A DNA stretch of 64,000 bases from Rhodothermales bacterium (GTDB lineage Bacteria > Bacteroidota > Rhodothermia > Rhodothermales > JANQRZ01): NCBI GenBank assembly GCA_028284265.1, contig JANQRZ010000013.1, forward strand, positions 89,123 through 153,122, read 5' to 3'. Positions 8,556 to 16,906 of this stretch are shown here, one piece after another. Below the pieces are notes generated by a model. That model was given only the letters and a program-made list of their open reading frames with translations. It searched no databases and was not told the DNA's origin. Position numbers and translations under genes: made by a program. Position 1 is the stretch's first letter. Each line of letters opens with the position of its first letter.

Positions 8556-9929
8556 ATGCGCCTCTCTTCAAAGGACTCGCGCCGCTTGCTCTTGCTCAGT
8601 CTTTTCGTCGTCGGTACGGCTGTGTTAGCCCACGCTCAGATCTGCGTCGGTGATGTTGAACTCAAGACACAAGAGGAGGTAGCTGCCTTCAACTGTAGTG
8701 AAGTGATGGGCAATTTGCTCATCGGCGATTATGACAACGAGGACGATGTCAGGGACCTGACCCCTCTCTTAGAGCTTACTTCTATCGGCGGCTACCTCAG
8801 TATCGGAGGCAGTGCTGTACTAAAGTCGCTAGACGGGCTTAATAATGTCTCCACTGTCGGCGGCAATCTCACTTTCAATTATAACCCTTCGCTCGAATCC
8901 CTTGATGCTTTAGAAAGCCTCACCTCCGTCGGCGGACTCTATATCCAAAGAAACGATGCACTAGATTCTCTTGTAGGCTTGGAGGGAGTCACCTCTGTTG
9001 ATGTCAGCATTCTCATTCGGGACAACGCTGTGCTGGAATCGCTAGCTGGTCTCGACAGTGTATCCTCTATCGGTAACTACCTCCTTATTGATGACAATGT
9101 CGCACTGAGATCCATGGCGGGCTTAGAGAACCTCGCTTCCGTAGGAAATTTTGTCCGCATTGTAGGGAATACCTCGCTGGAGTCGCTGACAAGTTTAGAG
9201 AGGCTCGCATCCGTTGAGGGTGGTCTCATCATCGAGAGCAATGACGCGCTGGTATCGCTGTCGGGCTTAGAGGGTCTTGCCTCCATCGGCGGCCGAATGT
9301 CTGTCCGCGATAACGCCACGCTAGAGTCGCTGTCAGGTTTGGAGAGCATTACCTCTGTTGGTGCCCGGCTTGGCATTCATAGAAATGCCACTTTGAGGTC
9401 ACTAGCAGGCTTGGAGAACCTCACTTTCGTAGGTGGCGACCTCAGCGTCTCCCTCAACACCGCGTTACGAGACTGCGCCTGCGGTCTCTCAGGTCTCATC
9501 TCGGACCAGCCTCCTGTCTTTTCCGGCGTTAAAGGTTCTGTCTCGATCAGTGACAATGATTCTAGCGGGGTGTGCAACTCGCCGCAAGACGTTTTGGAGG
9601 CCTTTGCGTTGTGTAAATCGGTGGCGAGTGAGCCCTCTGGGGCTGACCCTCCGGCAGACCCGTTGCAACATCTCACACTCGACACGGGCTATCCTAACCC
9701 GTTTGCCGAGGTAACGACAGTGGCGTTCACGCTGCCCAATTTAGCAAGGGTGCGTCTGGCAGTCTTCGACGCCCTCGGACGCGAAGTGGCTGTACTCCTT
9801 GAGGAGCCTGTGAGAGCGGGTCAGCACGCGGTGAGGTTTGATGCCGGGAGGATGGCGAGCGGAACGTATGTAGTCCGGCTCGTGGTAGGGAAAGAAGCGT
9901 GGACGCAGCGTCTCACGCTTGTGAGGTAG
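8556..9929 (+). CDS. Secreted leucine-rich / receptor-L-like repeat protein, T9SS cargo
   Basis: The ATG at 8556 is chosen because it gives a clean signal peptide (RRLLLLSLFVVGTAVLAHA); an in-frame TTG at 8511 only adds a polar extension. The mature part (about residues 27-325) is nine to ten repeats of about 24 residues, each like ALESLSGLESLTSVGG.L.I..N, the pattern of receptor L-domain/LRR folds. A Cys pair (DCAC) and a linker lead to a C-terminal T9SS sorting domain (YPNPF, VFDALGREVAVL, YVVRL, LTLVR). It is probably a cell-surface binding protein with unknown ligand. The coding region is visibly more A/T-rich than radA and the sigma gene, and it is bracketed by two copies of the radA 3' end. 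Confidence 0.88.
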   Translation: MRLSSKDSRRLLLLSLFVVGTAVLAHAQICVGDVELKTQEEVAAFNCSEVMGNLLIGDYDNEDDVRDLTPLLELTSIGGYLSIGGSAVLKSLDGLNNVSTVGGNLTFNYNPSLESLDALESLTSVGGLYIQRNDALDSLVGLEGVTSVDVSILIRDNAVLESLAGLDSVSSIGNYLLIDDNVALRSMAGLENLASVGNFVRIVGNTSLESLTSLERLASVEGGLIIESNDALVSLSGLEGLASIGGRMSVRDNATLESLSGLESITSVGARLGIHRNATLRSLAGLENLTFVGGDLSVSLNTALRDCACGLSGLISDQPPVFSGVKGSVSISDNDSSGVCNSPQDVLEAFALCKSVASEPSGADPPADPLQHLTLDTGYPNPFAEVTTVAFTLPNLARVRLAVFDALGREVAVLLEEPVRAGQHAVRFDAGRMASGTYVVRLVVGKEAWTQRLTLVR

Positions 9930-9955
9930 GATTTGTAGGGGGTACTTGCAGTGAG

Positions 9956-10005
9956 AGGTGCAGGCCGTCGAGCGGCTCGGGCAGGCGCTCGACGCGGTGC
10001 TCTAA
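9956..10005 (+). pseudogene. Second copy of the radA 3' end (last 16 codons)
   Basis: These 50 bp match radA 8379-8428 at 44 of 50 positions by my count. They encode the same 15 residues (VQAVERLGQALDAVL) and a stop, TAA instead of TGA; all differences are synonymous. There is no start or upstream radA sequence. It looks like the original 3' end left behind when the LRR gene was inserted. Confidence 0.85.
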
Positions 10006-10035
10006 AACGCCAAGCCGGGGTGAGGTTATCTTTTC

Positions 10036-10064
10036 AGCCGGTTGTCATCAGAGGACGACCGGCT
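10036..10064 (+). terminator. Hairpin after the displaced radA end, before the sigma gene
   Basis: AGCCGGTTGTC / GACGACCGGCT forms an 11-bp stem with one wobble and a 7-base loop. A second interrupted outer pairing joins CCGGGG...GGTTAT (10015-10029) with ATAACCCCGG (about 10073-10082). There is no T-run. Position suggests the terminator of the original radA unit or an element in the sigma-gene leader. Confidence 0.4.
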
Positions 10065-10140
10065 CGCCACACAATAACCCCGGAGCGGCTGCCGTTACCC
10101 GAGCGTGCACCGCACAGCCTAGCCGCTAGCCTACGCCGCA

Positions 10141-10730
10141 TGGAGCACCTGCCCGACGAAGACCTCGTCGCAGCCTACATCGATCACGGCGATGAGCGCG
10201 CCTTCCGCACGCTCGTCGAACGTCACCAAGAGCGCATCTTCGGCTACTTGGTGGGGATGATCCGCGACCGCGAGGTGGCGAGCGATCTCTTTCAGGAGAC
10301 GTTCCTCCGCGCCATCGCGGCAATGCAGAAGCGACGTGGGTCCTACGAAAAGCAGGGCCGCTGGCTGGGCTGGGTGATGCGCATCGCCCGCAACGCCGCC
10401 CTCGATCATATCCGCAGCCGCAAGAAGTGGCAGGATGTGGACTCGGGCGACGACGAGGGCACTTCGTTCTTTGATCGGCTTCCCGCTGAAGGCCCTGATG
10501 CCGTGGAGACGCTCGACCTTGCCGGTCGCGTCGAAGAGCTTCGGGCAGCCATCGAGTTGCTCCCGCCGGAGCAGCGCGAGGTCGTCCTGCTCCGCCATGA
10601 GTCGGAGTTGACCTTCCGCGAGATCGCCGAGATCACCGACGTTTCGATCAACACCGCACTGGGGCGGATGCGCTACGCGCTCATCAACCTCCGCAAGACA
10701 CTCATCCCCGACGCAGCCCGCAACACCTGA
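10141..10730 (+). CDS. ECF-type RNA polymerase sigma factor
   Basis: The 196 residues start from ATG 10141; the longer open frame upstream runs through the radA remnant and is not used. Region 2 is at about residues 15-90 (LVERHQERIFGYLVGMIRD, DLFQETFLRAI, WLGWVMRIARNAALDHIR) and region 4 at about 135-190 (LLPPEQREVVLLRHESELTFREIAEI, then the SINTALGRMRYAL helix). It directs RNA polymerase to a small regulon. The next gene, 37 bp downstream, has the make-up of its membrane-bound anti-sigma factor, followed by two secreted coiled-coil proteins. Confidence 0.93.
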
Positions 10731-10767
10731 CTTACCCCTTCCTGCTTCTGATTCTATCGCTACGAAC

Positions 10768-11958
10768 ATGCACGACGAGTTGAACGCCATCCGGCGCGTC
10801 TACGGCGAGCTTGGTTCCGAGGAGATGTTCCTCGATGCCAGTGCTGAGGCCGAAGCCGCGTCGCTGGCTGAGATGAAGACCGCCCTCGATGCGCTTCCAC
10901 CGCAGCGCCCGGAGGCGAGTGTGCTCAACGCGGTGATGGCTGCTGCCGGAGCCGTTGCGCTCGGACCAATCCGCACGGTCTACGAGGAGGAGTCGGTGGA
11001 CCTCGCTACGCCGGAGGCGAAAGCTGAAGCCGCTGCTTTGGCTGAGATCAAGGCAGGACTCGACGCGCTGCCGCCGCAGCGCCCCGATGCCAGTGTGGTG
11101 AACGCCGTGGTAGCCGCAGCCGGAGCCGCCGCGCTTGGTCCTATACGCACGGTTTACGGGGAAGAGGCGGCTGCCCTCGCCACGCCTGAGGCGGAAGCAG
11201 AGGCCGCTGCCCTCGCCGAGGTGAAAGCGGGCCTTGATGCCTTGCCGCCGCAGCGCCCCGCCCCTGCGCTTATTGATGCGGTCGTCGCCAGCGCGACTCC
11301 GTCGCGCACGCCCCGCGCGGTGCCCGTTGCGGCCACTGCCGGGCGTGCTGCTGACCGCCCGGCTCGTCGTGGTGTGCGTCGCGGTGCCGCCGTCGCGCTC
11401 AGTGCTGCATTCGCGCTCGTGCTTGCCCTCAGCATTGGGCTGTGGCCCGACGGCGAGTCGCCAGGACAAGAGGTTGTCATTCCGCAGGCAGACGGCCTCG
11501 CCGAAGCTCCGGTGCTGGAAGACCAAGAGGCTGCGTCGGCTGATGACGCTTTCGCCGACGCCGCCCCTGTTGAGCCCCCGGCTCCCGTTTTGACTGAGCA
11601 GATCGCCGCAGCGCCGCCGCCGAGTGTGGCGCGCGCACGGCAAGAGGCCCCCGTGGCCTCCGCGCCTGCTCCGGGCGCTGGGTTCAGCGCCGTCGCCGAG
11701 CGTCGTTTCGCCGACGCCGTACCTGCTGAGGCAGAAGCCGATCTCCTCGGTGTCTTCGATGCGACGGATGATCTCGCGGAAGCCCTGCCGCTCGCCGATG
11801 GCGACGAAGAACTCCGCGTGCTCTACCTCCGCCTGCAAGAGATGCAGGCAGCCCAGGTCGGTGTCGAGTGGGGTGGTGCGCCCGTCTCGCTCGGGGCCGC
11901 GCCGGACTCGACGCCTGCCGCCCGCTCTGGCTGGATGCAGGTGCGCGTCGAACGATAG
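10768..11958 (+). CDS. Putative anti-sigma factor with three tandem ~58-residue repeats
   Basis: The protein has 396 residues. Residues 8-67, 68-125 and 126-178 are three copies of one unit that begins IR.VY, contains LAE.K..LDALPPQRP and ends in an Ala-rich helix and LGP. A basic patch and a single membrane segment (about 207-226, AVALSAAFALVLALSIGLW) follow, then an Ala/Pro-rich outer part of about 170 residues. The topology (cytoplasmic N-terminus, one membrane pass, envelope domain) and the position right after an ECF sigma gene suggest an anti-sigma role. No zinc-binding HxxxCxxC is present, so it is not a classical ZAS protein. The role is inferred from context. Confidence 0.65.
   Translation: MHDELNAIRRVYGELGSEEMFLDASAEAEAASLAEMKTALDALPPQRPEASVLNAVMAAAGAVALGPIRTVYEEESVDLATPEAKAEAAALAEIKAGLDALPPQRPDASVVNAVVAAAGAAALGPIRTVYGEEAAALATPEAEAEAAALAEVKAGLDALPPQRPAPALIDAVVASATPSRTPRAVPVAATAGRAADRPARRGVRRGAAVALSAAFALVLALSIGLWPDGESPGQEVVIPQADGLAEAPVLEDQEAASADDAFADAAPVEPPAPVLTEQIAAAPPPSVARARQEAPVASAPAPGAGFSAVAERRFADAVPAEAEADLLGVFDATDDLAEALPLADGDEELRVLYLRLQEMQAAQVGVEWGGAPVSLGAAPDSTPAARSGWMQVRVER
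10789..11298 (+). repeat. Three in-frame tandem repeats inside the anti-sigma gene
   Basis: Units lie at 10789-10968 (180 bp), 10969-11142 (174 bp) and 11143-about 11298. Units 2 and 3 are closer to each other than to unit 1, pointing to a later second duplication. Each codes for one helical module with the constant core LDALPPQRP. Confidence 0.85.
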
Positions 11959-11992
11959 CCTTTCCTGCTGACCGACCTTCCCACGAACCACG

Positions 11993-12670
11993 ATGACCCG
12001 CTTCGCCTGCCTGCTCGGCTTCACGCTCTGCGCGTTCCCCGCGGACGCTCAGATGTCGCCCGCATCCCGTAGCACCGAGGCGACCGTCGGCGTCCACCGG
12101 CTCGATATCCGCGACGGACGAGTTTACCACGACGGCACGCCGCTCCCGGCTGGCGCGATCCCGGCAGACCTCGACATCGACGGTGTCTCGATGTCATTCG
12201 AGTACAGCGGCCCGGTGGCCCCGGCCATTGGACTGAACGGACAACTCTACACCCTCGAAGGCAACCGGCTGGTCCCGCTCGACGAAGCCGAGATGGACCG
12301 GCAGGCGTTCGGGTTCGCGAAGCCTGAGCCGCTCGGACAGTCCGCTGCCCAACAGGCCGAGCAGGCGTATCTCCAAGAGCTTTCCGAGCGCGACCGTGCC
12401 CTCTACGAGCGACTCCTCCGTGAGCGTGAGATGGAAGGCGAAGCGCTTCGCCTCGCCCAGCAAATACGGCAGAATCCCGACGCAGCCTCGCTCCGGGCAC
12501 AGCTCCGCGAAAAGCTCGATGCCATGTTTGAGTTGAAGCAGGAGAACCGCCGCGAAGAAATCCGACAGGTGGAGGATGTGCTCGAAGCCCTGCGTCAGCA
12601 GCTTCGCAAGCGCGAGGCACTGCGCGAGCAGGTCATCCAGCACCGGATGCGCGAGTTGACCGACCAATAG
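11993..12670 (+). CDS. Secreted coiled-coil protein of unknown function
   Basis: The 225 residues begin with a signal peptide (about 1-19, cleavage after FPADA). A small N-terminal domain follows (about 30-100, short strands, HDGTPLPAGAIPADLDIDG), then a highly charged helix from about 115 to the end (SERDRALYERLLREREMEGEALRLAQQIRQ, in outline) expected to form a coiled coil. It lies 34 bp after the anti-sigma gene and is probably in the same unit. The C-terminal helix resembles that of the next gene, including F(E/D)LKQ followed by RRE.I. It could be an envelope sensor or chaperone in the manner of CpxP/ZraP, but there is no clear homology. Confidence 0.7.
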   Translation: MTRFACLLGFTLCAFPADAQMSPASRSTEATVGVHRLDIRDGRVYHDGTPLPAGAIPADLDIDGVSMSFEYSGPVAPAIGLNGQLYTLEGNRLVPLDEAEMDRQAFGFAKPEPLGQSAAQQAEQAYLQELSERDRALYERLLREREMEGEALRLAQQIRQNPDAASLRAQLREKLDAMFELKQENRREEIRQVEDVLEALRQQLRKREALREQVIQHRMRELTDQ

Positions 12671-12763
12671 CGCTTGAGCAATACCTGCGGGTGGAGAATC
12701 GGAGGGTGCAGCGGCGGCATGAGTCGCCGTCCACCGAACCTCTCTCACCAACACGTTCCAACC

Positions 12764-13549
12764 ATGCGATCTACCCTACTGCTGCTGGCGCTCTGCGCTG
12801 GCCTCGCCCTGCCTGCCGCTGCCCAGGGCGTCACCATCGAGCGCGACGGCTCCGAGATCACCATAACCCGGCCCGACGGCACGACCGAGGTATTCACCGT
12901 CGACGAGGACGCGCCGCTTCGCATCCGTTCTAAGAACGGTCCCCTCATGATTGAGCGAGAGGGCCTCTCTGGTGAAGATGACAAGGTGCGGCAACGCCTC
13001 AGGGAGCGGCTTGACATGGAGCGCGCTGGTCCGCGCACCTTTGCCTTCCGTATGCGGCCCGGCGACCAGCCCTTACGTTTCGAGGACTTCGCAGGCGATT
13101 TCGACTTCGAGTTCGATAGGGATTCGACGATGGAGCGGATGCTCCGCTTCCGTCATGGCCCCGGCGATGTGGAGATGCTCTTCGACGGGCAGGAGTTCAT
13201 GCCCGGTCTGCCTAGTTTCGGGATGCGCGGCGTGGACCCGGAGACTCGACGCGAGATTGCCGAGGGGGAGCGCGAAAGCCGAGCGTTAGCCCGACAGCTT
13301 CGGCGCGCCGAGGGTAATGAGCGCGACGCCCTCGTCGACGAACTCCGCCAGACGCTTGAGCGCACGTTCGACCTCAAGCAGCAAGCTCGCCGCGAACGGA
13401 TCGAGCACTTGCAGGCCGAAGGCGACCGGCTGCGCACCGACCGCGCCGAACTCGAAGCTGAACTCGCCGAGCGCGAAGCCGCCCGCCGCGAGATCATCGA
13501 GCAGCGCCGCAAGGAACTGCTCGGCGAGCGCGACGAGTTGGACTGGTAG
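12764..13549 (+). CDS. Secreted coiled-coil protein, paralogue-like partner of the preceding gene
   Basis: ATG 12764 gives a proper signal peptide (RSTLLLLALCAGLALPAAA); the longer open frame upstream is ignored. The mature protein has a beta-rich start (about 20-60, ITITRPDGTTEVFTVDEDAPL), an acidic Phe/Asp-rich middle (FEDFAGDFDFEFD), and a long charged coiled-coil C-terminus (about 165-258) of Arg/Glu heptads. Both this and the previous protein share the export signal, small domain and terminal helix layout. Presumed envelope partner in the sigma-factor module. Confidence 0.7.
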   Translation: MRSTLLLLALCAGLALPAAAQGVTIERDGSEITITRPDGTTEVFTVDEDAPLRIRSKNGPLMIEREGLSGEDDKVRQRLRERLDMERAGPRTFAFRMRPGDQPLRFEDFAGDFDFEFDRDSTMERMLRFRHGPGDVEMLFDGQEFMPGLPSFGMRGVDPETRREIAEGERESRALARQLRRAEGNERDALVDELRQTLERTFDLKQQARRERIEHLQAEGDRLRTDRAELEAELAEREAARREIIEQRRKELLGERDELDW

Positions 13550-13847
13550 CCAGCGCTCGTTCTGTGGCTGACGGTAGGGGTAGGTTGGCAGCCTGCCCCT
13601 ACGCTATTTCGCGTCGGGCTTGAAATGGCGTACTTAATGTTTTACTTTAGGTCCAAATTGCTTGCTGCCGTTTCATTCTGACCGTGTGCTCGGAGAGGGG
13701 CGCACGGTGCCGAGGGCGAGAAGTGAGCGTATCTGAGTGGAATGTCCACGCTGACGCCTAGGCCGACTGATGCCAGCCGGTTCGGCACGGTGTTCGTAAG
13801 TCTGCGTGCTCGCACGCAGCATCCCCGCCATCTGACCTCTTTCCGCT
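13550..13847. other. Intergenic region before the amidase gene
   Basis: About 300 bp with no credible gene or tRNA. It begins with the hairpin at 13575-13603. An AT-rich patch (13623-13660) follows, and the remainder is ordinary GC-rich leader sequence to the amidase ATG. Confidence 0.6.
13575..13603 (+). terminator. Hairpin terminator of the sigma-factor module
   Basis: GTAGGGGTAGGTT / AGCCTGCCCCTAC pairs over 13 positions (two G-U) around a GGC loop. It lies 25 bp after the last coiled-coil gene and has only a weak T-rich trailer. Confidence 0.5.
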
Positions 13848-15017
13848 ATGAAGCGGCTCCCTCTCCTCGCACCCGTCGGGCTTCTGCTCGGACTGTTTCT
13901 GTTTCCGCTGGCTGCCCCCGCTGCCCCAGTCACGTCCGGCATCACGCGCATCTCGTTCACCGAGCGGTCGGACGACAAGGGCTACGTCATCCGCGTCCAC
14001 ACCACAGGCAAGGTACGGGCGCATAGCCTCGACCAGTCGGAGACCGAGGTTACGCTGACGCTCTACAACACGCGCCTCGAACCCGAACTGCGCCGCGGCG
14101 AGGCGCAAGGGCCGGTCCAGCGCTACACCATCACGCCAAGCGACGACCGCATCGTCCTCTCGTTCCAGATCGATCCGGCCCGGCCTGTGGAGGCGGCAGC
14201 CTATCCAGACCGCGACTCCGACGATCTCCTCCTCGGGATGATCTACAAGCCGGTGAGCCGGCCTGCCGTCTCGCGCGTAGCGGACGGCTTCGACGAGACC
14301 AGCTCCGAGCACTGGGCGCTCGACTGCATCGTGCTCGATGCCGGACACGGCGGTAAAGACCCCGGTGCGGTTGCCAACGGTCTCCGCGAGAAGGATATCG
14401 CCCTCTCTGTCACGCGGAAAGTGGGGGCCTATGTTGAAGACCGCCTCGGCATCAATGTGATCTACACCCGCGAGGATGATCGCTTCATCGAGCTTCACGA
14501 GCGCGGCCGGATCGCCAATGAGTCGTGCGGCAAGCTGTTCGTCTCGATCCACGCCAACGCAGTAAACAACCGTACCGCCCGAGGCACCGAGACATTCTTT
14601 CTGGGACTCCACCGGAGCGAGTCGGCGCGGCAGGTCATGGAGCGGGAGAACGGTGTCGTCAAGCTTGAGAGCGATCCCAGCCTCTATGAGGGGTTCGACG
14701 ATGCCTCGCTCATCATGCAGTCGATGGCGACGACCGCCTACCAGCGCGAGAGCGAGCGCCTCGCTTCGCTCATCGAGGACCAGTTTGAGAATCGTGCTGA
14801 CCGACTGAGCCGAGGGGTCAAGCAGGCGGGATTTCTCGTGCTCTGGCGCGCGTCCATGCCCGCAGTCCTTGTCGAACTCGGCTTCATTACGAACCCTGCC
14901 GAGGCGCGGTACCTTCGCAGCGAGCACGGGCAAGACCTTCTCGCCAGCGCCATCTTCCGGGCGATCCGCGACTACGCGGAGCAATACCAGCGCGGCGTTC
15001 GCTACTCGATGAACTAA
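13848..15017 (+). CDS. N-acetylmuramoyl-L-alanine amidase (Amidase_3, AmiC-like)
   Basis: Zinc amidase that cuts the peptide from muramic acid in peptidoglycan. The 389 residues have a signal peptide (about 1-25) and an AMIN-like beta domain (about 28-130). The catalytic domain begins LDCIVLDAGHGGKDPGA (zinc His about 168), then KDIALSVTRKVG, the Glu/His pair region FIELHERGRIAN, LFVSIHANA (second His) and the late AVLVELGFITNPAEARYL with the catalytic Glu. It is probably periplasmic and acts in daughter-cell separation. It ends 5 bp before the next start, so co-transcription is likely. Confidence 0.93.
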   Translation: MKRLPLLAPVGLLLGLFLFPLAAPAAPVTSGITRISFTERSDDKGYVIRVHTTGKVRAHSLDQSETEVTLTLYNTRLEPELRRGEAQGPVQRYTITPSDDRIVLSFQIDPARPVEAAAYPDRDSDDLLLGMIYKPVSRPAVSRVADGFDETSSEHWALDCIVLDAGHGGKDPGAVANGLREKDIALSVTRKVGAYVEDRLGINVIYTREDDRFIELHERGRIANESCGKLFVSIHANAVNNRTARGTETFFLGLHRSESARQVMERENGVVKLESDPSLYEGFDDASLIMQSMATTAYQRESERLASLIEDQFENRADRLSRGVKQAGFLVLWRASMPAVLVELGFITNPAEARYLRSEHGQDLLASAIFRAIRDYAEQYQRGVRYSMN

Positions 15018-15022
15018 CCGGA

Positions 15023-15874
15023 GTGAGACCTGTGATCGAGAAGCTCAGAATTGAAGAGCCGTGGTATCCTCTGGATTCTAAGAAGGTACAGGAAGGGTTA
15101 GAAAGGGAGCTTCGAGTAGAGGTGATTCGGGGGCACCCGCTGTATAACGTCTCCGTTACTGCTATCGCTAGGAGATATGATCAGGACGACGTTTTGTACT
15201 GGATCAATGAGGGCGAAGAGAGCTTTGCTATCGTCCATCTTACTTATAGAGGTAAGTCTGAGGTAAGCCCTGAGTGGCCCAGAACCGCTCTCTTTGCCAA
15301 CGCCGACAAGTTGCAGAAGCAACTAGACGCAGAGCGAGAAGACTTTTTCGCTCATATAGGGTTTCTCCGCGATGCCCTCCGCACCATCCCTGACTTCCCG
15401 GAGCCGGGCATTCAGTTCAAGGACATCGCGCCGATTCTCGCTAATCCGTCTTTGCTCCGGGTGGCTATCGACGCCCTCGTCGAGCCTGTCGAGGATGCAC
15501 GGATTACCCACATCGCCGGAATCGAGTCGCGCGGATTTTTGTTCGGGACGCCGGTGGCGGAGCGGCTCGGTGCTGGGTTCGTGCCGGTGCGGAAACCGGG
15601 TAAGCTGCCGGGCGAGACGATCCGCGAGGAGTACGCGCTCGAATACGGCACCGACGCCATCGAAATCCAAGCCGATGCCCTCGGGCCGGGCGACCGGGTG
15701 CTCGTTCACGACGATGTGATCGCCACGGGCGGAACGGCAGCGGCAGCAGCACGACTCATCGCTCGCACAGGAGCAGCGGTGGTCGGTTTCTCATTCCTGA
15801 TCGAACTCGGATTCCTCAATGGGCGGCAGCAGCTACCGAAGGACGTACCCGTCCATGTCGTTCTCGATGTGTGA
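15023..15874 (+). CDS. apt: Adenine phosphoribosyltransferase with unusual N-terminal fusion
   Basis: The C-terminal part (about residues 112-283) is a complete APRT, which converts adenine and PRPP to AMP: IRTIPDFPEPGIQFKDI-type start (here LRTIPDFPEPG), GIESRGFLFG, VPVRKPGKLPGET, and the PRPP loop VLVHDDVIATGGTAAAA. Residues 1-110 form a separate domain (EEPWYPLDS, ELRVEVIRGHPLYNVSVTAIARR, DDVLYWINEG, FAIVHLTYRGK), as found in stand-alone proteins of about 110 residues of unknown function. Its DNA is more A/T-rich than the APRT part. No ATG lies at the normal APRT start (ATA GGG at 15356 region). A TTG at 15311 could start an APRT-only form. The start used here is GTG 15023. Confidence 0.8.
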   Translation: MRPVIEKLRIEEPWYPLDSKKVQEGLERELRVEVIRGHPLYNVSVTAIARRYDQDDVLYWINEGEESFAIVHLTYRGKSEVSPEWPRTALFANADKLQKQLDAEREDFFAHIGFLRDALRTIPDFPEPGIQFKDIAPILANPSLLRVAIDALVEPVEDARITHIAGIESRGFLFGTPVAERLGAGFVPVRKPGKLPGETIREEYALEYGTDAIEIQADALGPGDRVLVHDDVIATGGTAAAAARLIARTGAAVVGFSFLIELGFLNGRQQLPKDVPVHVVLDV

Positions 15875-15950
15875 GTACCTTTGTTACTCTCGCGTCCTCG
15901 GCCTCGGCTTGTCGGTCGCAGATACTCCCACCTTGCCAATCCTTCGCACC

Positions 15951-16514
15951 ATGCGCCTCTTCCGTCTCTCTTTTCCGCTTGTTTTGCTCCTTGCCCTCGC
16001 CGGTTGTGATTCCACGACCGATGGCGATGGAGGCGAGACTTTCCCGCTGCCCACGCCGCCTAACCACCGTGCCAGCTTCACCTACTCGGTAGGTGCCCTG
16101 ACGGACGGCGACAATGTGAGCGAAAGCGCGAGCGAGACCTCGCAGGATGTCATCAACGATAGCCGGTTTGGCCCGTCCGATGTGGCCTCGGCGCGGATTC
16201 GCTCGATGTCGGTCGAACTAAACATGGACTTCCCCGGCGGCGAGTCCATCATGATCGACGAGGCAGTACTGATGCTCTCCGCGCCGGGGGTGAGCGAGCG
16301 GGTCGTTGCCCGAGCGTCCGATGTGATGCTCCAGATCACGACCACCAACGCCAGCCTGCGCCGGGCTACGCTCAACGTCGAGAGCGCAGACATCACGCAG
16401 TTCTTGCAGGAAGACACTTTCACGGGCACCCTCACGCTGCAAGTCGGCGAGGCAGGGGAGGGCAACTACCAGTTCACCGTCACCTTCGACGTGGACATCG
16501 AAGTGTTCGTCTAG
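15951..16514 (+). CDS. Lipoprotein of unknown function
   Basis: ATG 15951 gives a clear lipoprotein signal (FPLVLLLALAGC, Cys about residue 20); an upstream extension in the same frame overlaps the APRT gene and is not credible. The mature 168 residues look all-beta, with alternating hydrophobic strands in the second half (RRATLNVESADITQFL, TGTLTLQV, YQFTVTFDVDIEVFV). No named domain is recognised. The stop codon overlaps the RidA stop codon on the other strand in a shared CTAG. Confidence 0.75.
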   Translation: MRLFRLSFPLVLLLALAGCDSTTDGDGGETFPLPTPPNHRASFTYSVGALTDGDNVSESASETSQDVINDSRFGPSDVASARIRSMSVELNMDFPGGESIMIDEAVLMLSAPGVSERVVARASDVMLQITTTNASLRRATLNVESADITQFLQEDTFTGTLTLQVGEAGEGNYQFTVTFDVDIEVFV

Positions 16515-16906
16515 CGCACGGCCACGCAGGAAATCTCGACCCGTGCCCCACGCGGGAGCGCCGATACCTCAATGGCCGCCCGCGCGGGCGGCGACTCGCT
16601 GAAGTAGCGGGCGTAGACCTCGTTGACCTGACCATAGTCATTGATGTCGGCGAGGTAGACCGTGCAGATGACGACGTTGTCGTAGGTCATGCCCCCGGCG
16701 CGAAGAACTGCGCCGAGGTTGTCCAGCACCCGCGCCGTCTCTGCCTCGATGTCGCCCTGTAAAAGCTCACCTGTCTCCGGCACGAAGGCAATTTGCCCCG
16801 AGCAGTAGAGTGTGTTGCCTGCAAGGATGGCTTGGCTGTACGGGCCGATGGCGGCAGGCGCATTTGGGGAGGCGACGATTTCGCGCCGGGTGGGGGCGGT
16901 GGGCAT
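16511..16906 (-). CDS. ridA: RidA/YjgF-family enamine/imine deaminase
   Basis: The 131 residues start from the ATG at 16906 (MPTAPTRREIVASPNAPAAIG); an upstream extension to 16999 is not typical. It hydrolyses reactive enamines/imines released by PLP enzymes. Seen: AIGPYSQAI, LYCSGQI, ETARVLDNLGAVL, the Arg in PPARAAIEVSALPRGARVEI, and the terminal EISCVAVR. All are positions expected of the trimeric RidA fold. Convergent with the lipoprotein gene, sharing CTAG. Confidence 0.93.
   Translation of the reverse strand: MPTAPTRREIVASPNAPAAIGPYSQAILAGNTLYCSGQIAFVPETGELLQGDIEAETARVLDNLGAVLRAGGMTYDNVVICTVYLADINDYGQVNEVYARYFSESPPARAAIEVSALPRGARVEISCVAVR

Noticed and set aside
9951..10140. Longer start for the ECF sigma factor running through the radA remnant
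   Set aside because: The added residues are not sigma-like, and ATG 10141 gives the normal region 2 start.
16511..16514. Shared CTAG stop of two convergent genes as a special signal
   Set aside because: Compact convergent genes often share a CTAG stop; there is no other unusual feature.
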